Shown piece by piece: positions 28,192 through 37,287 of a stretch of 64,000 nt of DNA; within the stretch, counting starts at the first letter, position 1; the number at the start of each line of letters is the position of its first letter. A model generated the notes under the pieces. It ran no database searches. It was not told where the DNA came from and was given only the letters and a program-made list of their open reading frames with translations. This DNA comes from an uncultured Candidatus Melainabacteria bacterium. GTDB taxonomy: Bacteria > Cyanobacteriota > Vampirovibrionia > Gastranaerophilales > Gastranaerophilaceae. The stretch is from positions 124,001-188,000 of the forward strand of contig CAKVIC010000002.1 in assembly GCA_934754655.1 (NCBI GenBank), in the 5' to 3' direction. A program made the position numbers and the translations under genes.

Positions 28192-29300
28192 TATTTAATC
28201 TCCTCAAATAATTCAATAGCACGAGCAATAGCTTTATCCATATCGTAGTATTTATAATCTCCTAATCGACCTAAAAAGTAAACATTATCTAAATCTTTTG
28301 CTTTTTCTAAATACTTATTATAGAGTTCAGTATTTTCATCGTTTGGAATTGGGTAATATCTTTCATTTTTACCAATTTCAAATGCTTCTGAATATTCTTT
28401 TGCAATAACAGTTTTATCTGATTTTTCGTTCAAATAATGTTTGTATTCGTGAATACGAGTAAAATCATAATTGCAAGGATAATTTACAACTGAATTTTGT
28501 TGATAATATTCTTGATTATGTGTTTCAAATTTGAAATTCACGCTTCTATAAGGTAATTTGCCTAATTCGTAGTTAAAATATTGGTCGATTGCACCTGTAT
28601 AGAAAACTCGTTTGTATTTTTGATAAGCTTTTTTATAATCTTTGAAAGGTTTATTTAAAACAACTTCAATGTTTTTGTGGTCAAGCATTCTTTCAACAAC
28701 TTTTGTATAACCTTCTAATGGGATACCTTGATATTTATCTTGGAAATATCTATTGTCTTTGCTGATATATACAGGAACTCTCGCTGTTACGGCGCCAGAA
28801 ACATCTTTTGGAGAAACACCCCATTGTTTTGTTGTGTAGTGCAAAAAAACTTTTTCATAAACATAATCAGCCAAGAATTTTAAATCTTTGTCCGTTTCTT
28901 TTGTGAATTCAAGAATAGGAACTTTTTTATTGTATTCGTATTTTGCAAGCAATTTTTCTTCTAATCTTGAAGCCAAACTTTGTGGAAACACATCATACAA
29001 AGTATTAATGTTGAATGGAATAGTTGTTTCTATACCGTCAATATTTGCGTAAACCTTATGCATATATGTGTTAAAATCAGTAAATTTTGAAATAAAATTC
29101 CAAACTTTTTCATTATTGGTATGAAAAATATGTGAACCATATTTGTGAATAGTTATACCATTTTCGTCTTTGTAGTCATAACAATTACCAGCAATATGGT
29201 CCTTTGAATCAATCACTTCAACTTCTTCATTCAATTCAGTTGCTAATAAATTTGCTATTGTTGCACCACTAAAACCTGCACCTACTACTAAATTTTTCAT
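28191..29300 (-). CDS. glf: UDP-galactopyranose mutase
   Basis: The 369-residue flavoenzyme shows VVGAGFSGATIANLLA (FAD), HKYGSHIFHTNNEKVW, YTTKQWG and RIHEYKHY, then the C-terminal YPIPNDENTELY and FLGRLGDYKYYDMD. It converts UDP-galactopyranose to the furanose form, so the surface polymer probably contains galactofuranose. It sits next to galE. Its start overlaps the stop of the GT2 gene by one base. Confidence 0.95.
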   Translation of the reverse strand: MKNLVVGAGFSGATIANLLATELNEEVEVIDSKDHIAGNCYDYKDENGITIHKYGSHIFHTNNEKVWNFISKFTDFNTYMHKVYANIDGIETTIPFNINTLYDVFPQSLASRLEEKLLAKYEYNKKVPILEFTKETDKDLKFLADYVYEKVFLHYTTKQWGVSPKDVSGAVTARVPVYISKDNRYFQDKYQGIPLEGYTKVVERMLDHKNIEVVLNKPFKDYKKAYQKYKRVFYTGAIDQYFNYELGKLPYRSVNFKFETHNQEYYQQNSVVNYPCNYDFTRIHEYKHYLNEKSDKTVIAKEYSEAFEIGKNERYYPIPNDENTELYNKYLEKAKDLDNVYFLGRLGDYKYYDMDKAIARAIELFEEIK

Positions 29301-30187
29301 TATTCTTCACCCCCATTGACATAGACAGGGACGAAACCGAATAAATACCCTATCGATGTTTTTGTTGATTTTCTTAGTTTAAATATTGGAATAATGCCGA
29401 ATAAATAGATTGATGACTTAGTATCTATATACCAAAAGTCTTTATCTCTAACTTCTGCATTTTGTTTTTTTAGGAAATTAATTACATCCCTACGTGCATT
29501 GTTCTTATCGATGTTTAATTTTTTGCGATGTTTTCTTGCGTAAGAATTTACGGTTGATTTAGTATTGTCAAAATAATAATAATAAACATCTGGAACTGTA
29601 ACAATACTATTAGCAAAGTAAACAGCCTTTATTGTAAATAACTTATCTTCGCAATAAACCCCTTCGGACCATTGAATATTATGACTTATAAATAAATCTC
29701 GTTTGTAAATTTTGTTGGTAGGGCAAGGATTTTTCCATTGTATATTAACATCAAATTTTTCTTGGACTGTTGTGTATTCTTTTTCTTCCGTAATATTCAA
29801 ACGATTTTTATTTATGCTTTTCTTTGCTCTAACATTTGTACCTAATGCTATATCGAAATTATGTTTTTTTGCTGCTATGTATAGTTTCTCATAGAAATCT
29901 AAATCTACCCAATCATCTGAATCTACAAATCCAATATACTCACCTGTTGCAACTTGCATACCTGCGTTTCTGGCAGCACCTTGCTTTTTATTTTCTTGAT
30001 TGATGATTTTTATTCTATCATCTTTTATTGCGTTATCTTGTAAGATTTTTAATGAATTATCAGTTGAACCGTCATTTACGCATATAATTTCAATATTTTT
30101 CAATGTTTGGTTAGTCAAACTATCCAAGCATTTTTGCAAATACTCTTCTGTGTTATATACAGGTACAATTATAGAAACAGCTACCAT
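29300..30187 (-). CDS. GT2-family glycosyltransferase, first gene of the glycan operon
   Basis: The 295-residue protein has the GT2 core (SIIVPVYNTEEYLQKCLDSL, ICVNDGSTDNS, FVDSDDWVD). A shorter C-terminal region ends in hydrophobic SIYLFGIIPIFKL and SIGYLFGFVPVYV segments that may sit on the membrane. It is the first gene of the leftward operon. The 430 bp upstream hold the repeated recombinase-type sites described separately. Confidence 0.9.
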   Translation of the reverse strand: MVAVSIIVPVYNTEEYLQKCLDSLTNQTLKNIEIICVNDGSTDNSLKILQDNAIKDDRIKIINQENKKQGAARNAGMQVATGEYIGFVDSDDWVDLDFYEKLYIAAKKHNFDIALGTNVRAKKSINKNRLNITEEKEYTTVQEKFDVNIQWKNPCPTNKIYKRDLFISHNIQWSEGVYCEDKLFTIKAVYFANSIVTVPDVYYYYFDNTKSTVNSYARKHRKKLNIDKNNARRDVINFLKKQNAEVRDKDFWYIDTKSSIYLFGIIPIFKLRKSTKTSIGYLFGFVPVYVNGGEE

Positions 30188-30237
30188 TATAAACGTCTAA
30201 CTTTCTTGATCTAATAAGTTTCATCACTTCTTCATCT

Positions 30238-30260
30238 CAACACAATTACACTTGTGTTGC
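30238..30260 (-). repeat. Recombinase-type site A (inverted copy)
   Basis: Read on the minus strand, this 23-bp site matches sites B and C with about 2-3 mismatches. Its ends form CAACAC...GTGTTG arms around an asymmetric centre, the form expected of a tyrosine-recombinase crossover site. It lies between the GT2 start at 30187 and site B, and is opposite in orientation to B and C. Confidence 0.7.
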
Positions 30261-30320
30261 ATTGTCTTAAATTAAAACCCTAATAATATAGTACCATAAA
30301 GACATTTTTTGTTTTTTATA

Positions 30321-30508
30321 TTTTTAATTTTTGTTAATATATTAAAAATTTTTATTTAAAATTTGGTTAAAATTTAGTTTTCATAGAGGTTTAATTTTAC
30401 TTCAACACAAGTGTAAATATGTTGGAACAGTATAAGCTTAAAACTCAATATTCATAGACCTTTTAGGACTTTATTAATTTTTGTTAATATATTAAAAATT
30501 TTATGTAA
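30321..30508. repeat. Duplicated AT-rich cassette between the sites
   Basis: A tract containing TTTTTGTTAATATATTAAAA occurs near 30327 and again near 30478. CATAGA-type words lie nearby in both copies. The two site-to-site intervals thus look like tandem copies of one cassette. A possible promoter element (TGTGATAAAAT near 30521-30531) lies in the second interval and points right, away from the glycan operon. Confidence 0.55.
30403..30426 (+). repeat. Recombinase-type site B
   Basis: A 24-bp site with CAACA...TGTTG arms. It differs from site C at two positions and is inverted relative to site A, with 142 bp between A and B. The A-B interval has an AT-rich tract that is repeated in the B-C interval. 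Confidence 0.7.
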
Positions 30509-30558
30509 TTTTAAAAAGTTTGTGATAAAATGGGAGAAGTTTTAATTGATACGTTATG

Positions 30559-30582
30559 CAACAAAAGTGTAATTATGTTGGA
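30559..30582 (+). repeat. Recombinase-type site C
   Basis: A 24-bp site in direct orientation with B (period 156 bp) and inverted relative to A. Match with A extends outward to a shared ATG before the core (30556-30582). It ends 35 bp before the recombinase stop codon. Confidence 0.7.
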
Positions 30583-30617
30583 GTACATTTTTTCTTGAGA
30601 TTGGCTCTATATCTGCA

Positions 30618-31160
30618 TTACAGTATGAAATTGTTATAACTGTTGTCAATCATATCTTGGTCGATACCAATGTATCTGAGTGTTACTTGTGGAGAATAAT
30701 GATTGAAGATTTTTTGCAATACTGCGACATCTTTAAACTTTTGGTAGTGGTGGTATCCGAAAGTTTTTCTCAAAGTATGCGTACCTACTTTGTAGTCAAC
30801 TCCTGCTATTTCACAAGCAGAGTTAATTATGCGATAACATTGTGTTCTTTCCATTCGATTATGAAATCGAGATAAAAATAACGGCTCACAATCTTTTCTA
30901 CCTTGAGTAAATTTATCCAATAGCGGTTTTAGTTTTGTGTTAATTGGGAAACGTTTTGGCTTACCAGTCTTTTTCTCAATCAAATTAATGTAAGATTTGT
31001 TTTTTACATCACCAACATTAAGGTTTAGAATGTCTGAAATTCTAAGTCCACAATTTGTTCCGATGACGAAAAACACTAAATCTCTTAATCCTTGTTGTTT
31101 CAAAATCTTTTCAATCTTTTTTAAATCCCTTTTGTTTCTAATAGGTTCAACAATGTTCAT
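30618..31160 (-). CDS. Catalytic-domain-only tyrosine recombinase
   Basis: The 180-residue protein consists of the catalytic domain of the XerC/D-integrase family. GTNCGLRISDIL holds the first Arg, GKPKRFPI the Lys region, GTHTLRKTFGYH the HxxR, IFNHYSPQVTLRYIGI the second His, and the tyrosine is in RYIG. The usual N-terminal core-binding domain is absent, and an upstream GGAG site sets the ATG, so it is not simply truncated. Small recombinases of this kind often act as local DNA invertases. It sits next to three site-like repeats in the glycan-operon promoter. Confidence 0.85.
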   Translation of the reverse strand: MNIVEPIRNKRDLKKIEKILKQQGLRDLVFFVIGTNCGLRISDILNLNVGDVKNKSYINLIEKKTGKPKRFPINTKLKPLLDKFTQGRKDCEPLFLSRFHNRMERTQCYRIINSACEIAGVDYKVGTHTLRKTFGYHHYQKFKDVAVLQKIFNHYSPQVTLRYIGIDQDMIDNSYNNFIL

Positions 31161-31206
31161 AACTTCTCCTTTCTTGATGTTCCTAACTTTTTAAAATTCA
31201 ACTTTT

Positions 31207-31520
31207 TTATTTTAAAAAAAACGTAGTTTCATCAATAATCTCGGCAAAATCGTCATCAGTAAGTTGCAGATAAGGTCTTGCAGGTATTTCTGCTTTGAGT
31301 CCTTTGCCAGCCTGTCCTCCAAGTTAATGGATTGCTGCATAATCAAGATTTGAACCAATAACAGCAGAATCATCGTCATAATAAGTATTAACAGATAATG
31401 CGAGTTGACCTGTAACTTGCAGAATTAAACCCGGATACGTTCCTTTTTTCTTGCGTTGCTTTTTAGTTGATTCTGCTAAATCTTGCCACTTAGGTCTGCC
31501 TTGTCTTGTGGGCTCGGATT
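31207..31520 (-). pseudogene. Mu gpG-like phage virion morphogenesis protein, decayed
   Basis: On the minus strand the frame reads KWQDLAESTKKQRKKKG, YPGLILQVTGQLALSV, VIGSNLDYAAIH, then a TAA, LGGQAGKG and EIPARPYLQLTDDDF to a stop at 31207. This is the order of the phage virion morphogenesis family (Mu gpG, tail completion). Two in-frame TAA codons interrupt it: one replaces the expected Gln after YAAIH, and the other lies before SEPTRQG. The gene start is not identifiable. It marks a degraded Mu-like prophage. Confidence 0.7.
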
Positions 31521-31780
31521 AAACGTGTATCGCTGACGCTTTCACCCTCTGTTCGCCCCCGCTTTCTTCGTTCACGTTTTGGCTTTTCTTCAACAATTGG
31601 TTCTATTTCTATTGGTTGTTCTTGTTCTATTTCAAGAACTTGTAACTCGTGTCACAGGAATTTTGAAAAAATTTTTTCCTAATTTTTCGGCATTCTTTCG
31701 GAGCAAAATTTCAAAATGGACTGTCCAAAAGAATCGCACCATCTGTAATAATCAAAGCACTCAATAAATTACAAAAATCA

Positions 31781-31823
31781 ACAAAATTTTTCACCAGTCC
31801 CAAAACAGTCCCTTTTGGGACTA
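31781..31823. repeat. Left copy of island-flanking direct repeat
   Basis: This 43-bp block recurs at 38517-38560 with one substitution and one extra A. It contains GTCCCAAAA and TTTTGGGAC as an internal inverted repeat. The right copy lies just downstream of tRNA-Ser. The pair encloses the methyltransferase, restriction enzyme and Hachiman genes. Confidence 0.75.
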
Positions 31824-31921
31824 ATATAAAGAGAAGGATAGATTTATAAATATGTAAAGGTATGCTATTGGGGAAATGATTAGTATTATTGGGATTTGTT
31901 ACTGCTTCCAAGTCTAAAGAA

Positions 31922-32205
31922 ATGTAATATAGAAAATATCCGAATTATCCTTTTCTTATCCTTGGAATTATCCTTTTTTCTTTTAATAATCTGCATTTTA
32001 GCCTCAAACTTGCTTGGTTTTTGAAGTTTTTAAAGGATAAAAATGGATAAAAACCATTACATTTTAGTATGTAATATTTAAAAATTTCCCAGTAGTCGGA
32101 AATCTATTTAAAACAACCACCTTGACGTTTATAAAATTTTATGGGAAGCAAGAATGTAATCTCAAAAAATGTAATCATAAATGTAATGATTAAGTTTCTC
32201 TTGTT
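31922..32205. promoter_or_regulatory. Cluster of AATGTAAT-type sites upstream of a MuA-like fragment
   Basis: ATGTAAT words recur near 31922, 32071, 32152, 32169 and 32180, with the reverse form ATTACAT near 32055. They lie in the 460 bp before the MuA-like fragment and resemble transposase-binding sites at a Mu-type end. TTATCC/GGATAA words also repeat at 31947-32052. The 31824-32281 interval holds no intact gene. Confidence 0.35.
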
Positions 32206-32281
32206 TGATTTACATTTTACTCCAAATGTGTTGTTCTGATAAACTTTCCCGCAAACAGACTTCCAATTTGATAACTTTAGA

Positions 32282-32735
32282 GTGATTGATGGAAGTATGA
32301 AAAACCTGCTTGAAAGATTTAATACCGCTGAAACTTGGATTGATGTGGATATTTTAGCCAAACTAAAAGGTGTTTCCAAAAGAGCAATCCGATTATCTTT
32401 TAGCAGTAAAAATTCAAAATATGAAACAAGAATTGAAAAAGGTAAGGGTGGAAAGTTATATAAAATAAGGTTGTCGAGCATCGAAGAAGATTTGCAACTA
32501 AAATATATCCACGAATATTATGATACTCTTGCAACGACAAACAATATCGTTAAATTACATAATTTCTAAAGCTGAAAAATTAAAAATAAAAGTCTTGTAT
32601 TCAAGACTAAGACGCTGCATAAATCATTCAAGAATGAAAAAATATATGCACTACCACGTAGCAGAACATGTGCTGAGGATGGGATTGGATAATAATCAAC
32701 TTTTTGGTTGTTTATTGAAATATATTGGGGATTGA
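32282..32735 (+). pseudogene. MuA-like transposase fragment (N-terminal domain)
   Basis: The first 95 codons (GTG at 32282 or ATG at 32297) encode TWIDVDILAKLKGVSKRAIR and a GGKLYKIRLSSIEEDLQLKYIHEYY segment. This is the MuA-type N-terminal DNA-binding domain. The frame then ends at 32569, and coding-like sequence continues in another frame to 32735 (SKAEKLKI onward). The rest of the transposase, including the DDE core, is missing. It is a remnant, not a working transposase. Confidence 0.6.
32591..32608. promoter_or_regulatory. AGTCTTG palindrome, copy 1
   Basis: AGTCTTG-TATT-CAAGACT is a perfect 7-bp-arm palindrome about 400 bp upstream of the HTH-methyltransferase start. A related copy lies at 32902-32918. 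Confidence 0.4.
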
Positions 32736-32901
32736 ATTATTGAAGAATTTCCATAATAAATGTCGATGTATTTGCATCACTTCGCAAATGCTTAATTCAA
32801 AGTGCAAGATTATATCATTTTTCTATCTTGAATTACAATAAAATAATCAATAATAATTACTGTATTGAAAATATTTTCTAATTATTTACTAAAACATTGA
32901 A

Positions 32902-32918
32902 AGTCTTGTGATTAAGAC
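32902..32918. promoter_or_regulatory. AGTCTT palindrome, copy 2, upstream of the methyltransferase
   Basis: GTCTT and AAGAC arms surround a 6-nt centre, about 90 bp upstream of the methyltransferase ATG. The site resembles the copy at 32591. It is a candidate operator for the HTH domain at the methyltransferase N-terminus. The rest of the 32736-33005 gap is AT-rich with no gene. Confidence 0.45.
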
Positions 32919-33005
32919 AGAAGATTATTCATAAATATTAAATTATGTAATTTTATTTACAACAGGGAACCATTGTGTTAATATAAAAACATAACAGAGG
33001 GAATT

Positions 33006-34235
33006 ATGACAGTAGCAAATAAAGAACGTGTAAAAAAGGCAATGAGAAGTGTTGGAATAAACACTATGACTGAATTGGCAAATGAGGTTGGTATTACAAA
33101 AAATCAACTTTCATTGATTTTATCAAATAGATATAATCCAATCAAATCCACATTTTTTGAATTAAGTGAAGTTCTAAGAGTTACTCCTGATAAAATTATA
33201 GATTTTCAAGAAAAAAACAAGAAAAAAAATAAAAAAATAATTAAAACTTGTAAATATTCGGCAATAGAATTATTTGCTGGCGGAGGTGGACTTGCACTCG
33301 GGCTAGAACAAGCTGGGATTGAAACAATTTTACATGTCGATAATGATAAATATTGCTGTGATACTCTATCTAAAAATAGACCAAATTGGAATGTGATCTG
33401 TTCAGATGTATCTAAAGTAGATTTTAAACCATACAAAGGCAAAATAAATATCGTTACGGGTGGCTTTCCTTGTCAAGCATTCAGTTATGCTGGTAAAAAA
33501 TTAGGATTTGAAGATACTAGAGGAACATTATTTTATGAATTTGCACGCTGTGTGAAGGAAACTGAACCTATAATCTTTGTCGCAGAAAATGTTAGAGGCT
33601 TGATTTCTCATGACAATGGACGAACTCTTAAAACAATAATTGATATATTTGAAAGTTTAGGTTACAACATCCAAACAAAACTTTTAAATGCGGTAAATTA
33701 CAATGTGCCTCAAAAAAGAGAACGGATTGTAATTGTTGGCACTAAAAAAGGTACAAATATAAAATTTGAATACCCGAAAGAATCTAAAAAGATTAAAACA
33801 TTGCGTGATGCCCTAAAAAATGTACCAAAATCTGAAGGGCAAGCCTATAGTGCTGCTAAAAAAGCAGTATTTAAACTCGTCCCCCCTGGTGGTTGTTGGA
33901 GAGATTTACCATTAAATGTTCAAAAATCATATATGGGAAAAAGTTTTACTAGTGGTGGTGGTAGAACAGGAATGGCAAGAAGAATTTCTTGGGATGAACC
34001 TTGTTTGACATTGACATGTTCTCCAAGTCAAAAACAAACGGATCGATGCCATCCCGATGAAGTAAGACCTTTTACTGTTAGAGAATATGCTCGTATACAA
34101 ACTTTTCCTGATGATTGGGAATTTACCGGAGGCATTGGGCAAAAATATAAACAAATAGGCAATGCCGTTCCAGTTGAATTAGCAAGGCAAATTGGAGTAC
34201 AAATTACAAAGGCTATAGATACATATACAAAATAA
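33006..34235 (+). CDS. DNA (cytosine-5)-methyltransferase with N-terminal HTH domain
   Basis: The 409-residue enzyme begins with a Cro/C1-type HTH (INTMTELANEVGITKNQLSLILSNR, residues about 18-45). The C5-methyltransferase motifs follow: I (IELFAGGGGLALGLEQAG), IV with the catalytic cysteine (GGFPCQAFS), VI (AENVRG), VIII (QKRERIVIVG) and X (QIGNAVPVELARQIG). A GAGGG site sets the start. It modifies a type II target to protect from the convergent endonuclease, 3 bp away. The HTH probably represses its own promoter, as in SsoII/EcoRII-like enzymes. Confidence 0.93.
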   Translation: MTVANKERVKKAMRSVGINTMTELANEVGITKNQLSLILSNRYNPIKSTFFELSEVLRVTPDKIIDFQEKNKKKNKKIIKTCKYSAIELFAGGGGLALGLEQAGIETILHVDNDKYCCDTLSKNRPNWNVICSDVSKVDFKPYKGKINIVTGGFPCQAFSYAGKKLGFEDTRGTLFYEFARCVKETEPIIFVAENVRGLISHDNGRTLKTIIDIFESLGYNIQTKLLNAVNYNVPQKRERIVIVGTKKGTNIKFEYPKESKKIKTLRDALKNVPKSEGQAYSAAKKAVFKLVPPGGCWRDLPLNVQKSYMGKSFTSGGGRTGMARRISWDEPCLTLTCSPSQKQTDRCHPDEVRPFTVREYARIQTFPDDWEFTGGIGQKYKQIGNAVPVELARQIGVQITKAIDTYTK

Positions 34236-34237
34236 AG

Positions 34238-34933
34238 CTATAATTGCTCAGATAGTTCATGAATTACTTCCTTTATCAAATCTGTGCTATCAACTTCATC
34301 TGCAACAGAGACAAAAGAGTCAATTAGTTCATTATAAAAACTCTCATCGCCAGTTAGTCTATGCCAAAATTCTTGACCAATGATAACAGGATATTCTTCA
34401 TTTATAGTTTTATATGATGAAGATAAATTCTCTTTATTTCCATACAAGACACCAACTATGCAATCAGTATCTGCATTAAAATTCTGTAATCTATTTGTTC
34501 TGGCTAAATTTCTAACAGATTTAAAATCTCCTATTATTGAGGGGATATCTTTTGAATTTATAGTATTAGGGCCTGCCTTAATTTGACAATATTTTCTTCG
34601 ACCATCTAGTACATCTACAAATTCAATATCTATACCAGATGTAGTGGAAGCAAAACCTGATAGAACCTCACAACAAAATGCTTGTATTTGCCCACCAAAT
34701 GTAGTATTAATAGAAGTTCCAAGCACTCTTGGATATACAATTGCCTTTGCAATACTTTCTTTTGAGGTATCGCCAAATGCAAAATTCGCTAAATAATTAA
34801 TCAGAAAAGGATTAATGATAAATTCTTTTTTCTTTTTCAACTTTTTAGTATTTTTAATATGGTTTTCTACGATATTATCTTTGAAGAAAGCTTTGGCTTT
34901 AGATAAGATCTCTCGTTTCTCTTGTTCGTTCAT
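34238..34933 (-). CDS. Type II restriction endonuclease (PmeII-like)
   Basis: The 231-residue protein has a helical N-terminus (INPFLINYLANFAFGDTSKESIAKAIVYPRVLGTSINTTFG). A PD-(D/E)XK-like core follows (GIDIEFVDVLDGRRKYCQIKAGPNTIN), then YPVIIGQEFWHRLTGDESFY. The pattern matches the PmeII family of type II enzymes as I remember it. Placement tail-to-tail with a cytosine-5 methyltransferase supports the call. The recognition sequence cannot be read from the protein. A GAGG site precedes the ATG. Confidence 0.8.
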   Translation of the reverse strand: MNEQEKREILSKAKAFFKDNIVENHIKNTKKLKKKKEFIINPFLINYLANFAFGDTSKESIAKAIVYPRVLGTSINTTFGGQIQAFCCEVLSGFASTTSGIDIEFVDVLDGRRKYCQIKAGPNTINSKDIPSIIGDFKSVRNLARTNRLQNFNADTDCIVGVLYGNKENLSSSYKTINEEYPVIIGQEFWHRLTGDESFYNELIDSFVSVADEVDSTDLIKEVIHELSEQL

Positions 34934-34977
34934 TATAATACCTCTTTTTATAAAAATTGTATCATAAATCTGTAATT

Positions 34978-37287
34978 CTATTCATTTTGTAACAAAGATT
35001 CTACCTTATCATAAATATAGTTTTCATAGTTATCAAAACTATATTTAGTTATATCGGCATCCCTGACTTTATCATCTTCAAGCGCTTCATAATAATCTAA
35101 AACTTTTAACGGAACACCATAATCGCTTATTTGACGGCCTTTTTGACTAATTGCATTATATTCAAGTTTTGTGAGTAATTTATCTATTCCCGTAACATCA
35201 TCTATTTTTGAAATATTGTCATTTGCTTTAATATATTTATACATTAAATTAAAAACCCCAAGATATTTAACAACGTGGTATTTTAAAATATTGTATACAA
35301 AATTAGCGGTATCTCTCATTGCCGTATCTATATTTACTTTTTTATTTAATTTATTATCTACAGCACCTCTAAAACCATCTTTTAAGTAAAAATATAACAA
35401 ATAGCATAAAATAGAATATTCTTTGCCACTATAGGAACTTTTAGATTTATTTGATATAAGATGATATAATTCTGTTTCTGGTTTTACGATTGGAAGAATG
35501 GTATTTAAAACAACTTGAAAACCATCCAAATCAATATTCATACCACGTATATTAGTTTTGGATATTAGAGTTGATATGCTTTTATTTTCATAATTATTTA
35601 ATTTATTAATTTTATCGTATATAAAAATTTTATCATTCCGGCTAACAGCTTTAAATTGCTGGAATAGTTCATTAGGAAGCTTTCGTTCGCGTTGTTTTTT
35701 TATTATTGCATTTTTTTCTTGGATATTTTGTTCATTTAAGTATTTTTCTTGTGTACAAAAATAATCAATATCGTCTTTAGGAATATCTTTATCATAATTT
35801 TTATGTTTAATAGATTCTTCCGGGGTATTTAAAGTATCTTCGAAGTCTTTTATAAAAGCAAATACCCTTCCGCTATAATGTTCCAGAAAACGTCCCGCTC
35901 TTCCTGCAATATTTTTCGCATCGAATGGTTTTAAGGGCTTTGAACCTTTTGAATTATGCATTACTATTAGGTTTTTTGCAGTAGTATTTACACCTTCTGT
36001 AATTGTTGTAGTAGATAATAGAAATTTAATTTTGCCATCATTAAATAAATTTATGATTTCTTTTTGAATATATTTTGGGACAAGACCATGATGAAGGCCG
36101 ATTCTATGTTCGAGTGCTTTGCAGACTATCCAATCAGAATAAAATCTCCGTTTTATATGTTCAATAAAGTCGGTATATTCTAATGTATTAACATCTATAT
36201 CTATGTTATCCATTATTTTTTGTGCATATTGCTCCGCTAAATACGGTTTACAACAATATATAATAGAATTTTCTTGATTATCATAAATATTTGTAAGTAA
36301 ATCAATTAACTGTTTATTCTTATCTTTGGGCTTTGAAAAATTTATAATACGATTTTCATTTATAGCTACAAAATCTGTATCTTTATTTACTAAAAAATGA
36401 TTTTTATTGACAATCTCTATATTATTAAAATTTATGGTATCTATTTTATTTTCATCTAAAAAGATTTTAAAAGAATTGTTCGCAGATGTATCATATTCAA
36501 TGTATGGTCCAGCCAATAGTACATCTTTTACATTTTGAAGTATCTCAAATGAAGCTAATCTGTAAGCAACATCACGTTCATTTTCTTTTGTTGTGTTATC
36601 AATAATATAATCATTATCCAACTTATATATTTCATCAATAAAAACGAAATCAAAATCAATTTTATTTTTATCTGTAAATGATAAAAATCGTTCAGGAGTA
36701 TATATGAATATATTTTTATCTTCCATTCCATCTGTTTCACTTAAAGTATGAATTTTATAATTCGTTTTTATATATTTATAATTATTTTCAGTCAAAATTC
36801 GCTCTAAATTCTCAGATAATAAAGCAACTGTTGGAAATATTAAAACAATATTTTTATATTCCATTTTTTCTATAATGTCATAAACTAAATGTGTTTTCCC
36901 GAAAGAAGTACTTGCGGATAAAAAATAACGATTTTGTTTATTTTTTTCAAATTTATCCAATATTTCTTTTTGATATCTGTGGAGTTTATAACTTTCTGAT
37001 AGGTGCAATGAACTTTCATTTATCAAAGAAGCCATTGTTGTCATGTCGCAGGCATTGATAGTCGTATTCTGTCCAAATTTTTTATTTAAAATATCATAAT
37101 AATGTGGAATACCAATAACATTTGAAATATATTTCATAAATTTTAATTCAGCTTGAGTTATTGATTGATTTTTTAGCTTGTCAAAATAATGACAAACAGC
37201 CTTTATTAACTCGGCATCCTCTATTTTATTATCTTGATATTCATTTATCTTTTTTACAACAATACTTGCTTCTTCTCTTCTATCCAT
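34978..37287 (-). CDS. hamB: Hachiman defence helicase HamB
   Basis: The 769-residue superfamily 2 helicase shows motif I SASTSFGKTHLVYD, motif II FIDEIYKL, motif III-like LLAGPYIEY, HHGLVPKYIQKEIINLF, TTTITEGVNTTAKNLIV (motif V) and NIAGRAGRFLEHYSGRVF (motif VI). HamB is the helicase of the Hachiman anti-phage system and is thought to sense phage DNA changes and release HamA. Its start lies 34 bp inside hamA, behind a GAGG site. The pairing with a DUF1837 protein is what makes this Hachiman rather than a stray helicase. Confidence 0.88.
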   Translation of the reverse strand: MDRREEASIVVKKINEYQDNKIEDAELIKAVCHYFDKLKNQSITQAELKFMKYISNVIGIPHYYDILNKKFGQNTTINACDMTTMASLINESSLHLSESYKLHRYQKEILDKFEKNKQNRYFLSASTSFGKTHLVYDIIEKMEYKNIVLIFPTVALLSENLERILTENNYKYIKTNYKIHTLSETDGMEDKNIFIYTPERFLSFTDKNKIDFDFVFIDEIYKLDNDYIIDNTTKENERDVAYRLASFEILQNVKDVLLAGPYIEYDTSANNSFKIFLDENKIDTINFNNIEIVNKNHFLVNKDTDFVAINENRIINFSKPKDKNKQLIDLLTNIYDNQENSIIYCCKPYLAEQYAQKIMDNIDIDVNTLEYTDFIEHIKRRFYSDWIVCKALEHRIGLHHGLVPKYIQKEIINLFNDGKIKFLLSTTTITEGVNTTAKNLIVMHNSKGSKPLKPFDAKNIAGRAGRFLEHYSGRVFAFIKDFEDTLNTPEESIKHKNYDKDIPKDDIDYFCTQEKYLNEQNIQEKNAIIKKQRERKLPNELFQQFKAVSRNDKIFIYDKINKLNNYENKSISTLISKTNIRGMNIDLDGFQVVLNTILPIVKPETELYHLISNKSKSSYSGKEYSILCYLLYFYLKDGFRGAVDNKLNKKVNIDTAMRDTANFVYNILKYHVVKYLGVFNLMYKYIKANDNISKIDDVTGIDKLLTKLEYNAISQKGRQISDYGVPLKVLDYYEALEDDKVRDADITKYSFDNYENYIYDKVESLLQNE

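Noticed and set aside
30237..30582. CRISPR array
   Set aside because: Only three copies, one inverted, with similar spacers; no Cas genes nearby.
31711..31911. Open frame of 66 codons on the minus strand
   Set aside because: It is mostly the direct repeat and shares its reading only with the tRNA-Ser shadow frame.
32104..32481. Minus-strand 125-codon frame
   Set aside because: It is antisense to the MuA-like fragment, which has a recognisable domain.
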